From assembly GCA_037833965.1 (NCBI GenBank), contig AP031353.1, positions 17,672,501 to 17,736,500 of the forward strand: a DNA stretch of 64,000 bases. Direction: 5' to 3'. This document shows positions 1 through 11,100 of this stretch, one piece after another (the stretch's first letter is position 1; each line of letters starts with the position of its first letter). This DNA comes from Marchantia polymorpha subsp. ruderalis (lineage: Eukaryota > Streptophyta > Marchantiopsida > Marchantiales > Marchantiaceae). The notes below the pieces were generated by a model. The model was not told the DNA's origin, ran no database searches, and saw nothing but the letters and a program-made list of their open reading frames with translations. Made by a program: the position numbers and the translations under genes.

Positions 1-171
1 ATCTTCTCCGATCTCCAAGATAACTGTTCATGTAGACGTCCGAGGTGACGCCGCCGGCGGCTGCTCTATAGCATCTCTCGCTACTCCTTCTACTACTCTA
101 TCTACCAACTCCTCCATCAAAGTTGGATACTACTCTCTGTCTAATGACAACATCAACACTTCCAAGTTCAT

Positions 172-648
172 CTATCCCGAAGGAGTGCATACCACAGCTT
201 CAAACGAAGGCCCCGAATTTTGCCTCAAAAATTCTTCCTCCTTCTCTGTCTCCATTTCTTCAACGTCATTCGGTGCGTCACCCTCCAACGCTGCTGAACG
301 TCTCCACTTTGAAGACCAAAGGCCTCTCTCCGAGGGTTCTTTCTCCTCTGTTCCGGCAACATCTGCTTCCAATTCCGCCCACTCTGCTGAGGTGAGACGG
401 CCTTGCGATGCAACGACACTACTTTCGATGCTGCTTCCATCCACTAGTATCAGCCTTCGCGCTTTCATCTTCGTACGAGCTCGCACGTTGGCAGTTCTAA
501 GTTTAGTGGGGACCGGCCTTCGGACACGCATTTTGGCACGTTGATCAAGAGTCTCCAAAATCGCGACCTCATGCTGTTTCTGTTTCTTCTGCGTCCATTC
601 TTCCACCTTGTCCCTTAGTCCATCTGCCCTCCCCGAAGCCAATGCCAG
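172..648 (-). pseudogene. C-terminal part of an unknown charged protein, cut by a copia insertion
   Basis: A minus-strand frame is open from the copia target duplication at 644-648 to a TAG at 172-174, about 158 codons. It has no ATG at its upstream end. If the copia element is removed and one copy of the 5-bp target duplication kept, the frame continues without a stop into 7029-7102, so this is one exon cut in two. The product is rich in Arg, Lys and Glu, with a helical basic stretch (KVEEWTQKKQKQHEVAILET) followed by a Ser/Glu-rich tail ending VCTPSG. I do not recognise the family. Its neighbour at 7229-7617 may be an upstream part of the same gene. Confidence 0.5.
644..648. repeat. Left target-site duplication GCCAG
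   Basis: GCCAG directly precedes the TGTTGAGG start of the 5' LTR. The identical five bases follow the CA end of the 3' LTR at 7029-7033. Five bases is the normal duplication length for copia integrases. Confidence 0.9.
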
Positions 649-883
649 TGTTGAGGTTAACTCTGGTTAAGGAGTTAACTGAGGTTAATCGCATATGTAG
701 CTATTTATAGCTTAGAGTGGTATATATACCCTAAGGATGATAGGAAGGGTATCACTTCAAGCAGTAAACTTTCTCGAGCGTATTCCTCCGTGGACGTAGC
801 TCCTTAGGGTGAACCACGTTATACTTGTGTCTTTTGTGTTCATCGTGCTATTGGTTTTGCTCATTTTGAGATGTAGAGTTAAA
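649..883 (+). repeat. Copia 5' LTR
   Basis: 235 bp starting TGTTGAGGTTAACTC. It aligns along its whole length with 6769-7028. The differences include a 19-bp and a 14-bp stretch present only in the 3' copy and 8 bp present only here. The terminal CA has become AA. It contains a TATATATACC box-like motif near 721-730. Confidence 0.9.
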
Positions 884-884
884 A

Positions 885-910
885 TTGGTCACATAGCAGG
901 TTCCGGTTCG
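885..910 (+). other. Probable primer-binding site (initiator-Met tRNA-like, decayed)
   Basis: Just after the 5' LTR the sequence TTGGTCACATAGCAGGTTCC starts with TGGT and resembles, with indels, the complement of the 3' end of plant initiator-Met tRNA that copia elements usually use. The match is imperfect, so tRNA identity is tentative. Confidence 0.45.
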
Positions 911-2350
911 GAATTTGTGTTAGAGTGTGTTTTGTGACGGTTTTCTAACACGTGATGTTTTTTATGTGACAATATTTGACGGTTTTTTGCAAAAGTGCCA
1001 AGTTTTACTGCAAACAAAGCCTTTTTCTTGTCGCTGACGGATTCTTTGTTGCTGACGGGTTCTGTGACGATCAAAGAGTGTTCAAGCTCGTGCAAAAGGA
1101 GAGGTGTGAAGATTAAAAGGAGAGAGCTCCCCAGCGAAGGCAATGAGTGTAATAGTGAAGCGGCCGCGAGCGAGGAGGTCTCCTTAGTCTGAGCAGTTAG
1201 AGCAAGAGTGTACTTTTTGCCCCCTCCCCCCCCCACCCCACGCGCAGGAGAGTAGCAAAGCGGAGCCGCAGTGTATTGTTCAGGAGTGTGTTTTTGCATT
1301 TCTGGAGCGGCCGGAGTAACCCACCCCCTCTACGGGAGAAGAAAGGAGAGGAGTGCTTTCGGAGGGGCCAGTACAGTGTATTTTTGTAGGATTGTATTTC
1401 TACACTCATCCCCAAGCAGGAGAGGAGCAGAGAGCGGCCTTTTGTATGCAGGAACGGCAACCCCTCGAAGGAGAGGAGAGCGCAGCGGTTTTTTGCTGTA
1501 GGAGCTATCTTCATCCACGGTTAGAGAGAGAGAGCAGAGCGGCCCCTTTTCTTGTTTGTAGGAGGAGTAGCTCTCCACCCACCCCCACCCCGCGTGATTA
1601 GGACCTTTTTTGTTTGCAGGAGGAGTAGACTCCCCCCCTCCCGCAGTTAGGACAGGGAGGGTACGAAGGAGGAGGAGCCCCCTACCCCGCGCGGTTAGGG
1701 AGAGGAGAGATCGGAGCGGCCCCTTTTTGTTTGTAGGAGGAGGAGCTCCCCCACCCACCCCGCGGTTAGGGCCTTTTTTGTCTGTAGGAGGAGGAGACCA
1801 CCCCCCCACCCACCCCACGATTAGGGCCTTTTTGTTTGCAGGAGGATGATGACCGTGGACATGGATGAGCGGTTTGTCGCGATCAGCGACCGATCTAGAA
1901 TTTTTTGTTCTTTTTCAGGATCTTCCACTTCAGATTTAGGGGATCCCTCCCATAGGTTAGGGTTACGTAGCCACGCCACTCATACGTTGGAGCAACAACG
2001 CGGTTGGGGCAACGTGTTCAACATAGTCACAGTTACAGTAGTGGTTGGATTGACCGTGGTTACGGTTGACGTGGTTGAATCAATTGTGGTTATAGTCCAC
2101 GTGGTCGGGCTGAACGTGGTTGCAGTCGTGGTTGGAGGACAAACGTGGTCGGCACGGCAACACAATCAACGGTCGACCGATGGTGACGATGGCAATAATA
2201 ATGAAGGAATATTCTGCCATCAATATTCCTTTGAAATTTTTTTTCATCGGAAATTAGTCAAATTGGGTATCGGTGGAGAGCTCTCGCCACGAATAAAGCA
2301 TCAGGACACTTCTCAGAAACTGAACGATGACTCACAAGGAGGAAATTGAC
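911..2350 (+). repeat. Copia untranslated leader with purine/pyrimidine tandem repeats
   Basis: No coding similarity is visible between the primer site and gag. From about 1200 to 1850 there are at least four diverged tandem copies of a ~50-65-bp unit. Each has a T-run followed by GTTTGTAGGAGGAG, then a C-rich block (CCACCCACCCC) and GCGGTTAGG. From about 2015 to 2145 a second series of short imperfect GTGGTTG repeats follows. Long ORFs here are by-products of biased composition. Confidence 0.6.
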
Positions 2351-2410
2351 TCGGAAGCTACACTTGTCTCTTGTTTTTGACGTGGAGAGTCGGTAGGCCG
2401 ACAAGTTGGT

Positions 2411-3235
2411 GGAAATTTTGGATACATCTTAACTTACGATGGCCACGGTGATTTTTTGCTTTGGGAAAAGCAAGTAAAAGAAAAATTACGATACATGGGT
2501 CTCACTATATGCCTGGGAGAAAAACTTTCTAGCATAAATGACATTGAATGGAGTGCTGCTCAGGACCAGGCGGTTTGCACGGTGTTGGCATACCTAGTCC
2601 CTACCATACTCAAGCAGGTTGAGGAGTACTCTGAAGTTTCCAAGTTGTTTGATGCACTTCAACAACGATTCCATCTAATAAATCCGACGATTATGATCCA
2701 CACATACATGCGATTGATACGATTTACTATGAAGCCCGGCACACGCATACAAGACCACATTCACGCCTATGGAAATCTATTGGTGGATCTGCGGAATATG
2801 GGGAGGAGCTCACTGACACAAAGAAGGCAATGCATCTTCTCCATTCATTGCCGTCGACCTATCAGAAGCTATCGAAGATTCTTCTTCATCGTTTGTACAC
2901 AACAGTCACTTACAACGAGGTTGTCAATGCACTTCTGACGGATGCAGTTGAGCAGGATTTGTTATCCCACTCCGTCCCTTCCACTTCTGGGACATCACTT
3001 ATTATGGCTCGAGGTAAATCACAACCAACAGATACCAACGATTCACGGCGTTCAAGATTGAAGCGGCAGAGATCAAGATCTCCAGACGGAAGGAAAGTAT
3101 AATTTATGGCCCAACCATTTGACAAGAATAATATTGATTGTTGGAACTCTCGTAAAAAAGGCCATATCATGAGGTTTTGCCGAATGACAAGTACAGCCTC
3201 CCCTTCAGTGGCGAACATTGCTGAACATCTTGATA
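2411..3235 (+). pseudogene. Copia gag remnant
   Basis: The frame opening near 2411 reads like copia gag (UBN2-type): a Trp-containing start (FLLWEKQVKEKLRYMG), then LFDALQQRF and a MKPGTRIQDHI block. It shifts frame near 2805-2830 and continues as LHSLPSTYQKL. A basic RSRSP tract leads to a degenerate zinc knuckle at about 3139-3180 (CWNSRKKGHIMRFC), where the second cysteine of the CCHC motif is Ser. Gag would form the virus-like particle and bind RNA. It is inactive here through the shift and the lost knuckle ligand. Confidence 0.8.
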
Positions 3236-3279
3236 CTGAGGCGAACAATTTGTACACAGACAACCTATGATGTTAGAGG

Positions 3280-3537
3280 CATGCCCTCTGCAATTCAACA
3301 AAAGTTGTTGGTGATGTATGGATTTTGGATAGTGCTTGTTCTTATCACATTTGTTACATTAGAGAGTTCTTTTGTACTTTCTCCGTATCAAACGGTTCAG
3401 TTCTTATGGGGCACGACCAACCCTGTAAAATTGAGGGTGTTGGATCTGTACAGATCCGCATGTTTGATGGTGTCAACCGTACGTTGAATCATGTCAGGTT
3501 TGTACCTAACATGAGAAAGAACTTGATCTCTCTTTGA
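3280..3537 (+). pseudogene. Copia protease remnant
   Basis: The segment reads WI(L/M)DSACSYHICY, the copia aspartic-protease active site, where the family norm is DSGAS. It ends with NHVRFVPNMRKNLISL, the normal end of this domain before the GAG-pre-integrase region. A TGA ends the frame at 3535-3537. Confidence 0.75.
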
Positions 3538-3579
3538 GTGTTTGACTCACACGACTTAGAATAAAGTTCTAGACAGGGC

Positions 3580-4487
3580 GTGTTGGATGTCAGATCATGT
3601 GATAAGAAGGTTATTCTACGGGGATACAAGCATAATAATCTGTACTTATTAGAGGGCACTACTATTTGTGGCAAAGTTCACTTTACCAGATATCGCGTTG
3701 AGATGTCTCATATATGGCATTCCAGATTAGGCCATATGAGTGATCGATACATGTCTCTTCTTGATGCGAAAAAGTTCTTACCCGGTTTGGGTAAAGTTGA
3801 CTTGTCATTTTGTGAATATTGCATCATGGTAAAACAACATAGGCAAACTTTTGGCATTGGAACTCATAGTTTCAAGGAGATCCCGGAGTATGTACATAGT
3901 GACGTGTGGGGACCCTCTCTTGTTGCATCACTGTCTGGAAAGTTGTACTATGTCTCTTTTATAGATAATTACTCCAGGTATGTGTGGGTTTATTTGTTTA
4001 CCCACAAGTCTAAGGTGTTTTCAACCTTCAAATATTGGCGCATGCAAGTTGAGACTTAGACTGGACACAAGGTGAAATATTTGCGATCATATAATGGTGG
4101 CGAGTATACTAGTGAGAGTTTTTAGAGGTATTGTATAGAGGAGAGAATTACTCGCCATTTCACGACAATTTATACTTCACAACAAAATGCTATTTCTGAA
4201 CGACTCAATCAAACAGTGTTGAATAAGGTGCAGTGTATGCTAAACGAATCCGGTTTGCCAGGAGAATTTTCGGCCGAAGCTGTCAACACCGCAATCTTTC
4301 TCCTTCTAGTGCAACAAATTTATCAACATCGTTTGAACTGAGACATAAACGGAGGGCAGATTATAGTCACTTGAGAATTTTTGGTTGTATTGCTTATCCT
4401 CTGATACCTAAGGAGCACATGACCAAATTAGATCCTACTTCCAAGAAATGTCGTGTTATTGGATATGCTAGTGGCGTGAAAGGTTAA
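3580..4487 (+). pseudogene. Copia integrase remnant
   Basis: GAG-pre-integrase and HHCC zinc-binding features are readable: HSRLGHMSDRYM, then CEYCIMVKQHR. The core follows with HSDVWGP (first catalytic Asp) and FIDNYSRYVWVYL (second Asp region). A TAG near 4058 cuts the frame. Beyond it, NGGEYTSESF and the glutamate-containing AISERLNQTVLNK are readable with further stops and a shift before DYSHLRIFGCIAY. The gene would have inserted the cDNA; it is clearly dead. Confidence 0.85.
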
Positions 4488-4964
4488 AGGCTATGGGATC
4501 AAGTTGCCGGTAAGGTGGTTGTTAGTAGAGATGTTTCTTTTAATGAGCCTAGTTTATTGATAGAGGGCGAGAATGTGGAGGCTTGCCGTACTAACAAGGG
4601 GAAATCTTTACTCACGGATGTTGTGGTGGGAGAGTTTGATCATTCTATCACTAATAATATGTCACATGAAGAAGCACCGATACATGTGGAGCGAGTTCTT
4701 GAGGAACAAGAACTACATGAGCAGGCTATTGTTGGTGAGCCTATTGCATCAATACCAAACGAGAGGGATCAAACGGAAACTTCTACTAGAAGATCACAAC
4801 GATCTAGTAGAGCTCTTGAGAGATTTGGTGTATGGGCCAACTCATCCATTCTCAAAGATCGTGATCTTGATTTTGAGGATGAGCATGGTATGGCGTTGAT
4901 CTTGGAAGAAGTTGAACCGTCTTCATATAGAGAAGCTCAAGCTTCGTTCAACAAGCTTGAATGA

Positions 4965-5640
4965 AATGCTGCTATGGAGCGGGAGATGCAGTCACTGATT
5001 GAGAACAAAACTTGGGAGTTGGTTGAACCTCCTAAAGATCAGATTGGAGTAGAAGATCTACATGAGACAACCAATTAATTTTAAGGTCAAAGGCCAGGAG
5101 AGGTTGGTTTGTAGATTACTTTATGGGTTAAAGCAAGCTCATAGGCAATGAAATACATGTTTTGATAAGTTTATGAAGGCATAAGGTCTTCTACGAAGCG
5201 TGTATGATCCTTGTGTCTATATGAAGAAGGTGAATGATGAGATGTTCAATCTCATCATTTTAGTACTTTATGTTGACGACATGCTTATCTTGGCAAAAAA
5301 ACCAATCCGATGTCGATGAATGTAAGAGTCAACTGAAGTCTGCATTTAAGATGAAGGATATGGGGGAGTCAAAGAGGATATTAGACATGGATATTCATAG
5401 GAATTTTGAACAAAGGAAGCTATGGCTGAGTCAAGGCAAGTATGTTCGCCGTATACTTGACAGGTTCAACATGGCCGGTTTGAAAGGAGTATGGACTCCT
5501 CAGATGTTGTGGAAAGAGGAAGAATGTCATGTGTTCCATATGAACAAGCTGTAGGCAGCCTCATGTATCTAATGGTGTGTATTAGGTCTGAAATTGCTCT
5601 AGCTATGAGGAAGGTGAGCAGGTACATGTCAAATCCAGGG
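4965..5640 (+). pseudogene. Copia reverse transcriptase remnant with a central deletion
   Basis: The RT entry block ENKTWELVEPPKDQ (about 5003-5043) is followed almost directly by YMRQPINFKVKGQERLVCRL and YGLKQA. By comparison with the family, roughly 70-80 codons are missing, including motif A with the first catalytic Asp (usual context QMDVKTAFLNG). The later YVDDM motif (about 5270-5284) is present, followed by LKSAFKMKDMGE and LSQGKYVRRIL. Several TAG, TAA and TGA codons and frame changes add to the damage. Confidence 0.85.
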
Positions 5641-5679
5641 AAAGTTCACTAGGAAGCAGGGAAATGGATTCCGAGAGAT

Positions 5680-6190
5680 TTGAAGAGTACTATGGATTAT
5701 GGCTTATTGTTTGATGAGTTATTAGACAATGCCAAGTACTTGTTTGGCTACGTTGATGTTGACTACGGACAAGATTTAGACAAAAGGAGATTTACAATTG
5801 GATATGTGTTTACACTTGATGGCGGAAGCATTAGTTGGAGATCTACCTTGCAGAAGTGTGTAGCTCAATCAACAACAGAAGCTGAGTATGTGGCAGCAGC
5901 AGAAGCAGCAAAGGAAGCTATTTGGTTGGATAGACTTATCATGGAGATGGGATTAACACAAGGCGTGGTCAATCTTCATTGTGATAGCCAGAATGCTTTA
6001 CACTTGGCTGCAAACCAAGTCATGGATAGCAGAGTGAAGCACATCGACATCATGTATCCTTTATAAGACAAGCAGTGTTTAGTAAAACAATTGAGTTAGT
6101 AAAGATTGACAGTAAACTCAATCTAGCTGATGCATTGACCAAAGTTATTCATTTGAATAGTTTCAAGCAACACTGTGCTACTATGCAAAT
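5680..6190 (+). pseudogene. Copia RNase H remnant
   Basis: It reads YLFGYVDVDYGQDLDKRR, GGSISWRSTLQKCVAQ, STTEAEYVAAAEAAKEAIW and LHCDSQNALHLAANQV, the standard Asp/Glu/Asp RNase H series of copia. A stop at about 6064 follows a one-base shift. The normal tail (VKIDSKLNLADALTK) continues in another frame to about 6190. Confidence 0.88.
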
Positions 6191-6223
6191 TGTGCATAGG
6201 GAGCACGAGAGATATGGTTTTTA

Positions 6224-6768
6224 GTTACCTCTATATATTATTACTCCATCCTCTTATGGCTACAGCTTAGTTTTAGTTAACTCTTGTTTAAAGAGGGACC
6301 TTGTGGTAAGTTTACGTCTAAAACTTCCCGCGGAGAAATAATATAGGTTAGGGAGGTGACTGAATTTCCTTGACATGAGTTAAGGTAATATTGGTAAGTT
6401 ACCTCTATATATTATTACTCTATTTTGGTATGAGAGTAATGATATAGGTTAGAGAGTCGACTGAAATTCCTTGACAAGAGTTAAGGTGAGATTGTTGAGT
6501 TACCTCTATATATTATTACTCTATTTTGGTATGAGAGTAATGATATAGGTTAGAGAGGTGACTGAAATTCCTTGACATGAGTTAAGGTAATATTGGTGAG
6601 TTACCTCTATATATTATTACTCTATCCTGTTATGGCTACGGCTTAGTTCTAGTTAACTCTCGTTTAAAGAGGGTCCTTGAGTCAAGATTCCGTCTAGAAC
6701 TTCCCTCTGAGTAATAATATAGGTTAGAGAGGTTACTAAGACTTCTTAACACGAGTTAAGGGGGAGAT
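6224..6768 (+). repeat. Four tandem modules ending in polypurine-tract-like sequence
   Basis: Units start at 6224, 6398, 6499 and 6600 with the same GTTACCTCTATATATTATTA and are about 174, 101, 101 and 169 bp long. The two outer units share an extra ~70-bp insert. Each unit ends with GAGTTAAGG followed by a copy of the polypurine tract/LTR junction. The last is the true one, GAGTTAAGGGGGAGA, directly before the 3' LTR. See findings. Confidence 0.85.
6755..6768 (+). other. Copia polypurine tract
   Basis: The purine run AAGGGGGAGAT directly precedes the TG start of the 3' LTR, the expected primer site for plus-strand DNA synthesis. Confidence 0.8.
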
Positions 6769-7028
6769 TGTTGAGGTTAACTCTGGTTAAGGAGATTAAT
6801 TTTGGTTTAGGAGTTAACTGAGGTTAACCGCATATGTAGCTATTTATAGCTTAGAGTGGTTGACTACCTTCGGTATATATACCCTGAGGGTGATAGGAAG
6901 TGTATCACTTCAAGCAGTAAACTTTCTTGAGCGTATTCTTCCGTGGACGTAGCCTCTGAGGGTGAACCACGTTAAATTTGTGTCTTCTGTGTTCATTGGT
7001 TTTGCTCATTCTGAGATTTAGAGTTACA
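6769..7028 (+). repeat. Copia 3' LTR
   Basis: 260 bp, TGTTGAGG to GAGTTACA, homologous to the 5' LTR and followed by the target duplication GCCAG. Confidence 0.92.
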
Positions 7029-7102
7029 GCCAGTTGCGTATCTTTTTGATCGGTATTAACCTCGTTGGCACCTAGGATCTCGTCTCCATCATCCGCATGT
7101 GT
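7029..7102 (-). pseudogene. Upstream continuation of the exon cut by the copia element
   Basis: Read on the minus strand from an in-frame TAA at 7103-7105, this short frame (DGDEILGANEVNTDQKDTQL) joins in phase to the frame at 172-648 once the element and one target duplication are removed. No ATG is present, so it needs an upstream exon or is already decayed. The flank at 7110-7190 holds a doubled CTGCTGCGGCCAAT and a small foldback (CTACAGAGG/CCTCTGTAG). Confidence 0.45.
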
Positions 7103-7228
7103 TTAGAGCGGGCACCTCTTCTGCTCTGCTGCGGCCAATAGGCTCTGCTGCGGCCAATTTCTACAGAGGCCAATCCCTCTGTAGAAATTAATTAGAAAGA
7201 GGGACAATCTGATACTCCCAAAGTCTAA

Positions 7229-7617
7229 TCAATATGTTGGTGTGTGACCGACCACAAGAATCCTCGCCCAATGAATACGTTCTCCTCGTAGAACTCGTTC
7301 TACAAAGCCGACTTGCCAAGTCGTCATGTAGATTGTTCGAGACGGTCGAAGGATCTGCATCAATGCAATTGCAACATTCATTCTAAGGCGATTGTGGTAT
7401 TCAGTCGTCACGTACCCTTTCTTGCCAATGCGCGGTTTCTTGAACAGCGCAGCGTACGTCTTTTCCTCAACATGCGTTACTTTGACGCTCTCAATGTCAA
7501 AGGTGAGATTGTCGTCTTCACCTGCGCAATGTTCCAGGACTTTTGTCCAATCCCAGATTTGCCATTTCCCGGAATTGCCTCGATGTCCATCCGCCTCCAG
7601 AGCGCTCCCGTCCTCTC
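7229..7617 (-). pseudogene. Unknown, probably transposon-derived coding fragment
   Basis: A minus-strand frame of about 129 codons, open between a TGA near 7617 and a TGA at 7229-7231, has no ATG at its beginning. It reads like real protein: WQIWDWTKVLEHCAGEDD, then KTYAALFKKPRIGKKG and TWQVGFVERVLRGERIHW. From memory its style resembles multi-copy, mobile-domain-like plant proteins, but I cannot name the family. It lies upstream, on the same strand, of the frame cut by the copia element and may be another exon of that gene. The 7660-8160 flank has only short, unconvincing frames and several GCCGAAGGC-like motifs. Confidence 0.35.
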
Positions 7618-8160
7618 ACTCCTAGACCATGGCCGTGCAAATCCAATTCCAACTCCATAGCAGGAAATAGAGCTTCGCCACGATTAGCTCATTGCGATAG
7701 GCCCACAATCCCACCTCAAACACCTTCACCGCGGTCAATCAAATTCCTCTGGGACGTTCCATAGTTGTGTCTGAAAATTCAAACTTCCGCCCTCGATCAC
7801 TCGTCAATTCGCAACTGTGGTGTCGTGAAATGTGAGGGACGAACTCGCGCTCTTGGCGATGTAGTCCGCCACCACAACGGTAGTGTCAACTCGTGCGAAT
7901 TGAAGGTGCCGCCATTTGAATTTCTTTCCCATGCGACTCCATCTTTTACTTCACTAGTGATCCGTCATTGGAAGTCCTTCGTAGGTAACTCCGAAGGCAC
8001 CAACGTCGAAGGCCGAATATCTTCAACCGAAGGCTGTACTAGGCCTTCGAGGAAACAAGGTCTCCGCTTCATCTCTTCATAGCCCGGACTCCACTGGTCC
8101 ATTCCTCACGTTTTTGACCTCGTTGGAACTAGCAGACCAAGCTCTCTCTAGTGGTATTTT

Positions 8161-11100
8161 TCCTATTCCCTACTCCTACTCAACAGTTACGCTAAAATTC
8201 ATGATTTACTCCTCTACTATTGTTCCAAAAGTTAAAACTTACTTGTATTTACTTTCCAACCTACATCATTTCTGAAAAATGAAAAAATTGCACTACCACA
8301 ATTATACTTTAATTTGAACAAGCTTTTTCTATTAACTAAAGGTTTAATTTTTTAGACTTTCACTACCTTCCATATTTTATTATCTATCAAAGATTATATC
8401 TCACATACTTTAACAATGATGTATTTAAGATTATTGATAAAGAGATAACTTCATTTTTTTCTAAGAAAAAAACTCTTTTGCTTTTAAGATCAATTCATAA
8501 TCATCATCACTCTCAATATCAAGATGCTTAAAATTACATAAGGTAATGTATAATCTATATATTTGATAGCTTTACCAATCCAATTTGATGAGTACATACT
8601 AGATAATTGTGATTGAATTTTATCTGTATGATATAGTGTTATAAGACTCAAGAATGGAAACTTGTTACTCCAAACTGCTCATCAACTATATCAAATGTTG
8701 AGATTGTTTTTTATTTTGAGTAATCCAGTATTTAGCAAGTCTCGAGTCGGATAAACTTGGAGTATATAAACTCCCTATCTCTCTATGTACCCCCACATGT
8801 TCATTATTACAATTGAGTGTTTTTGCTTTTACATAAACTTGGTACTTACACAACATGAACCACTTACTTTTTGCATGCTTGTGTAATGTTGATTTCCTAT
8901 TGTCACTAACTCATCTGATTCTTGGTAATTATTTATAACATCAAACTTCTTTCAATCACATAATTAATTAATAAAGATCAATATTGTTGGTATAGTATAC
9001 GTAGGTGAAAAATTGTCCTAGTAAGTATGAAAAGATTAAAAATAATCTAGACTCATAAAAAAACATCACTTCTAACACTAAACTTACATGCTACAAGAAT
9101 ATCATATTATTCTTCATATCACTTGCATATAACAAAACAACACTTCTTTGATGTAGTATCGGACTTGAACTTATTCATCTTGAACATTTATATAGTAAAA
9201 TTTGATATATTTAAATTATCATAAATAATTATCTATATATGACTCATTTCAATCGATGTCAAATCATCAATTACATTAGAAAGAGAATGATTTATCAATT
9301 GCAATATTAAAACTTTCGGTCCAAATTTTATACAATGAAATAGATTGATCATTATACTATGCACCATGTCCATCAAGAATTGATTGATATTTAAAAAAAT
9401 AACATTATGTTGCAATTAATAAATGATAATGAGTTAATCAGTAATAAAATTTTTTATTAATTACTTTTAAACTCTTCTAAAAAAGTTTATTTTTTGCAAT
9501 TATAATCACATGAATATCTCATCTTGTGTAAAGAGTAGGTGTTAATATGAACTTTTCAAGTTTGAAAACTTATAAAGATCTTAAACTTTATGTTGAAAAT
9601 GAAATCTACATTAATCTTGAAACATTATACATAAATAATAAATCACTCATCTTTTGATAATGATGTTTTACAATACTGTCTTCAAACGTTGAAATGTGAA
9701 TTTCAACATCATATATTTTTCAACAAAATTCTAATTCAACTTTAACTATGCAAGATAACAAATTACTAAGAAGTTTGAAGTGCATATTACTTGTGTAATC
9801 AAGTCTAGAATATCATGAGTTATTTCACGTTGAGATGATTCACGTATGTAACTTAAAAGCATAAGTTCAATTTTATGTTGCAAGCTTTTTAATAGAATTT
9901 ATAATGTTGAAATTTATCAACTTTAAAGAGTCATGGAACCTAAAAAAATAATATTTGTGATGAAAACTCTCTAAAAAATTCAAACAATAATAGATAAAAT
10001 TTTTGTTCATCCATTTACTTCAAAATAAGCTATATATGTAATACAACAATAATCATAATCTCATTTTGGGGATACTTTAAATTATTGTGGTTGAAATTGG
10101 AACGTTTCGTCTTTAATATCTTGCCAAATTTGTAGCATTCAACCTGTCTTTGATTTGCATTTATTAGAATAACTAATCTTCAAATTTATCATATTTGATA
10201 GTATCAAATGTTTTGTTGCTACTCTTCATAGTAGTCATATTATTTTGTAAAAATCTTTGAATTTTACTTCATATTGTATGTATTAACAAATTATTCTTCT
10301 CACGTATAGATAAACATCATCAATCATGTGACTCTCTTGCTATGTTGGCATGAAGAGTTGATAATTGTTGAAGAAAATTTTGGGTCACTATATAAGTGAT
10401 TTATGTGTTGATTTAAAAGTTAGATGTTTCTGCAATCAATACTTAATCTAAACCTACCAAAAATCAATTGAGTTTCATCATTATCTTCCTAACACTTTTT
10501 GTTATATTTGCACCACACGAACATTCTTTATCAAGGATTTCCAGTTTTCAATAAAAATTGTGCTGGTTCATTGAACATAACATTGCATTGTAGCTCTGAC
10601 GATTGAAAATGTTCAAACAACATAACATTTGATCTAATTGTTTTTACCACGTTGATTACAAAGATATTAATTTTTTTGATTTATTTGCTATTTGAAAAAA
10701 ACCTCATTCAAAAAAAATTGATCATATATTTTCAAAATTCTTTTGTTGCAATCAATTTATGTAATAATTATGCAAATTTGCAATCTATTATGGAAAAAAA
10801 TACATTAGCATTTGAAACTATAATTTACATTTTTGATTTGTGGAGTCAAATTTTTGCATTGTTCAAAAAGTGGAGACTTTAGAAAGTAAAATTCTAGTTT
10901 AGGAGTTCATTTTAGTTTAAATTTGGAGTTCTTTTGAAAAGGTTAGAAAAATCTTAAAAAAAATCTAATTTTTATTTTTCAATCATCAACTGTTACACTA
11001 CGGTTTAGAGAGAAGTTAACTCAAAGATGAAAACATAAAATTTGAACATGAGATATATCAACAATGGTTCTACTCTCCCTTATATAGTTCTAATCAACAA

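Larger units (their letters stand above)
649..7028 (+). mobile_element. Degenerate Ty1/copia LTR retrotransposon
   Basis: The element is bounded by two related LTRs (649-883 and 6769-7028) and flanked by a perfect 5-bp duplication GCCAG (644-648 and 7029-7033). Internal order is gag, protease, integrase, reverse transcriptase, RNase H, which is the copia order. Every reading frame is interrupted by stops and shifts, and RT lacks a central block, so it is a dead copy. It carries an unusually long repetitive leader (about 884-2350) and a block of tandem modules just before the 3' LTR (6224-6768). LTR divergence by several small indels shows the insertion is not recent. Flanking frames show it landed in a coding exon on the opposite strand. 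Confidence 0.93.

Noticed and set aside
889..1849. Overlapping ORFs of 80-160 codons on both strands in the copia leader
   Set aside because: They come from GGA/CCC tandem repeats, have simple composition, and show no family similarity.
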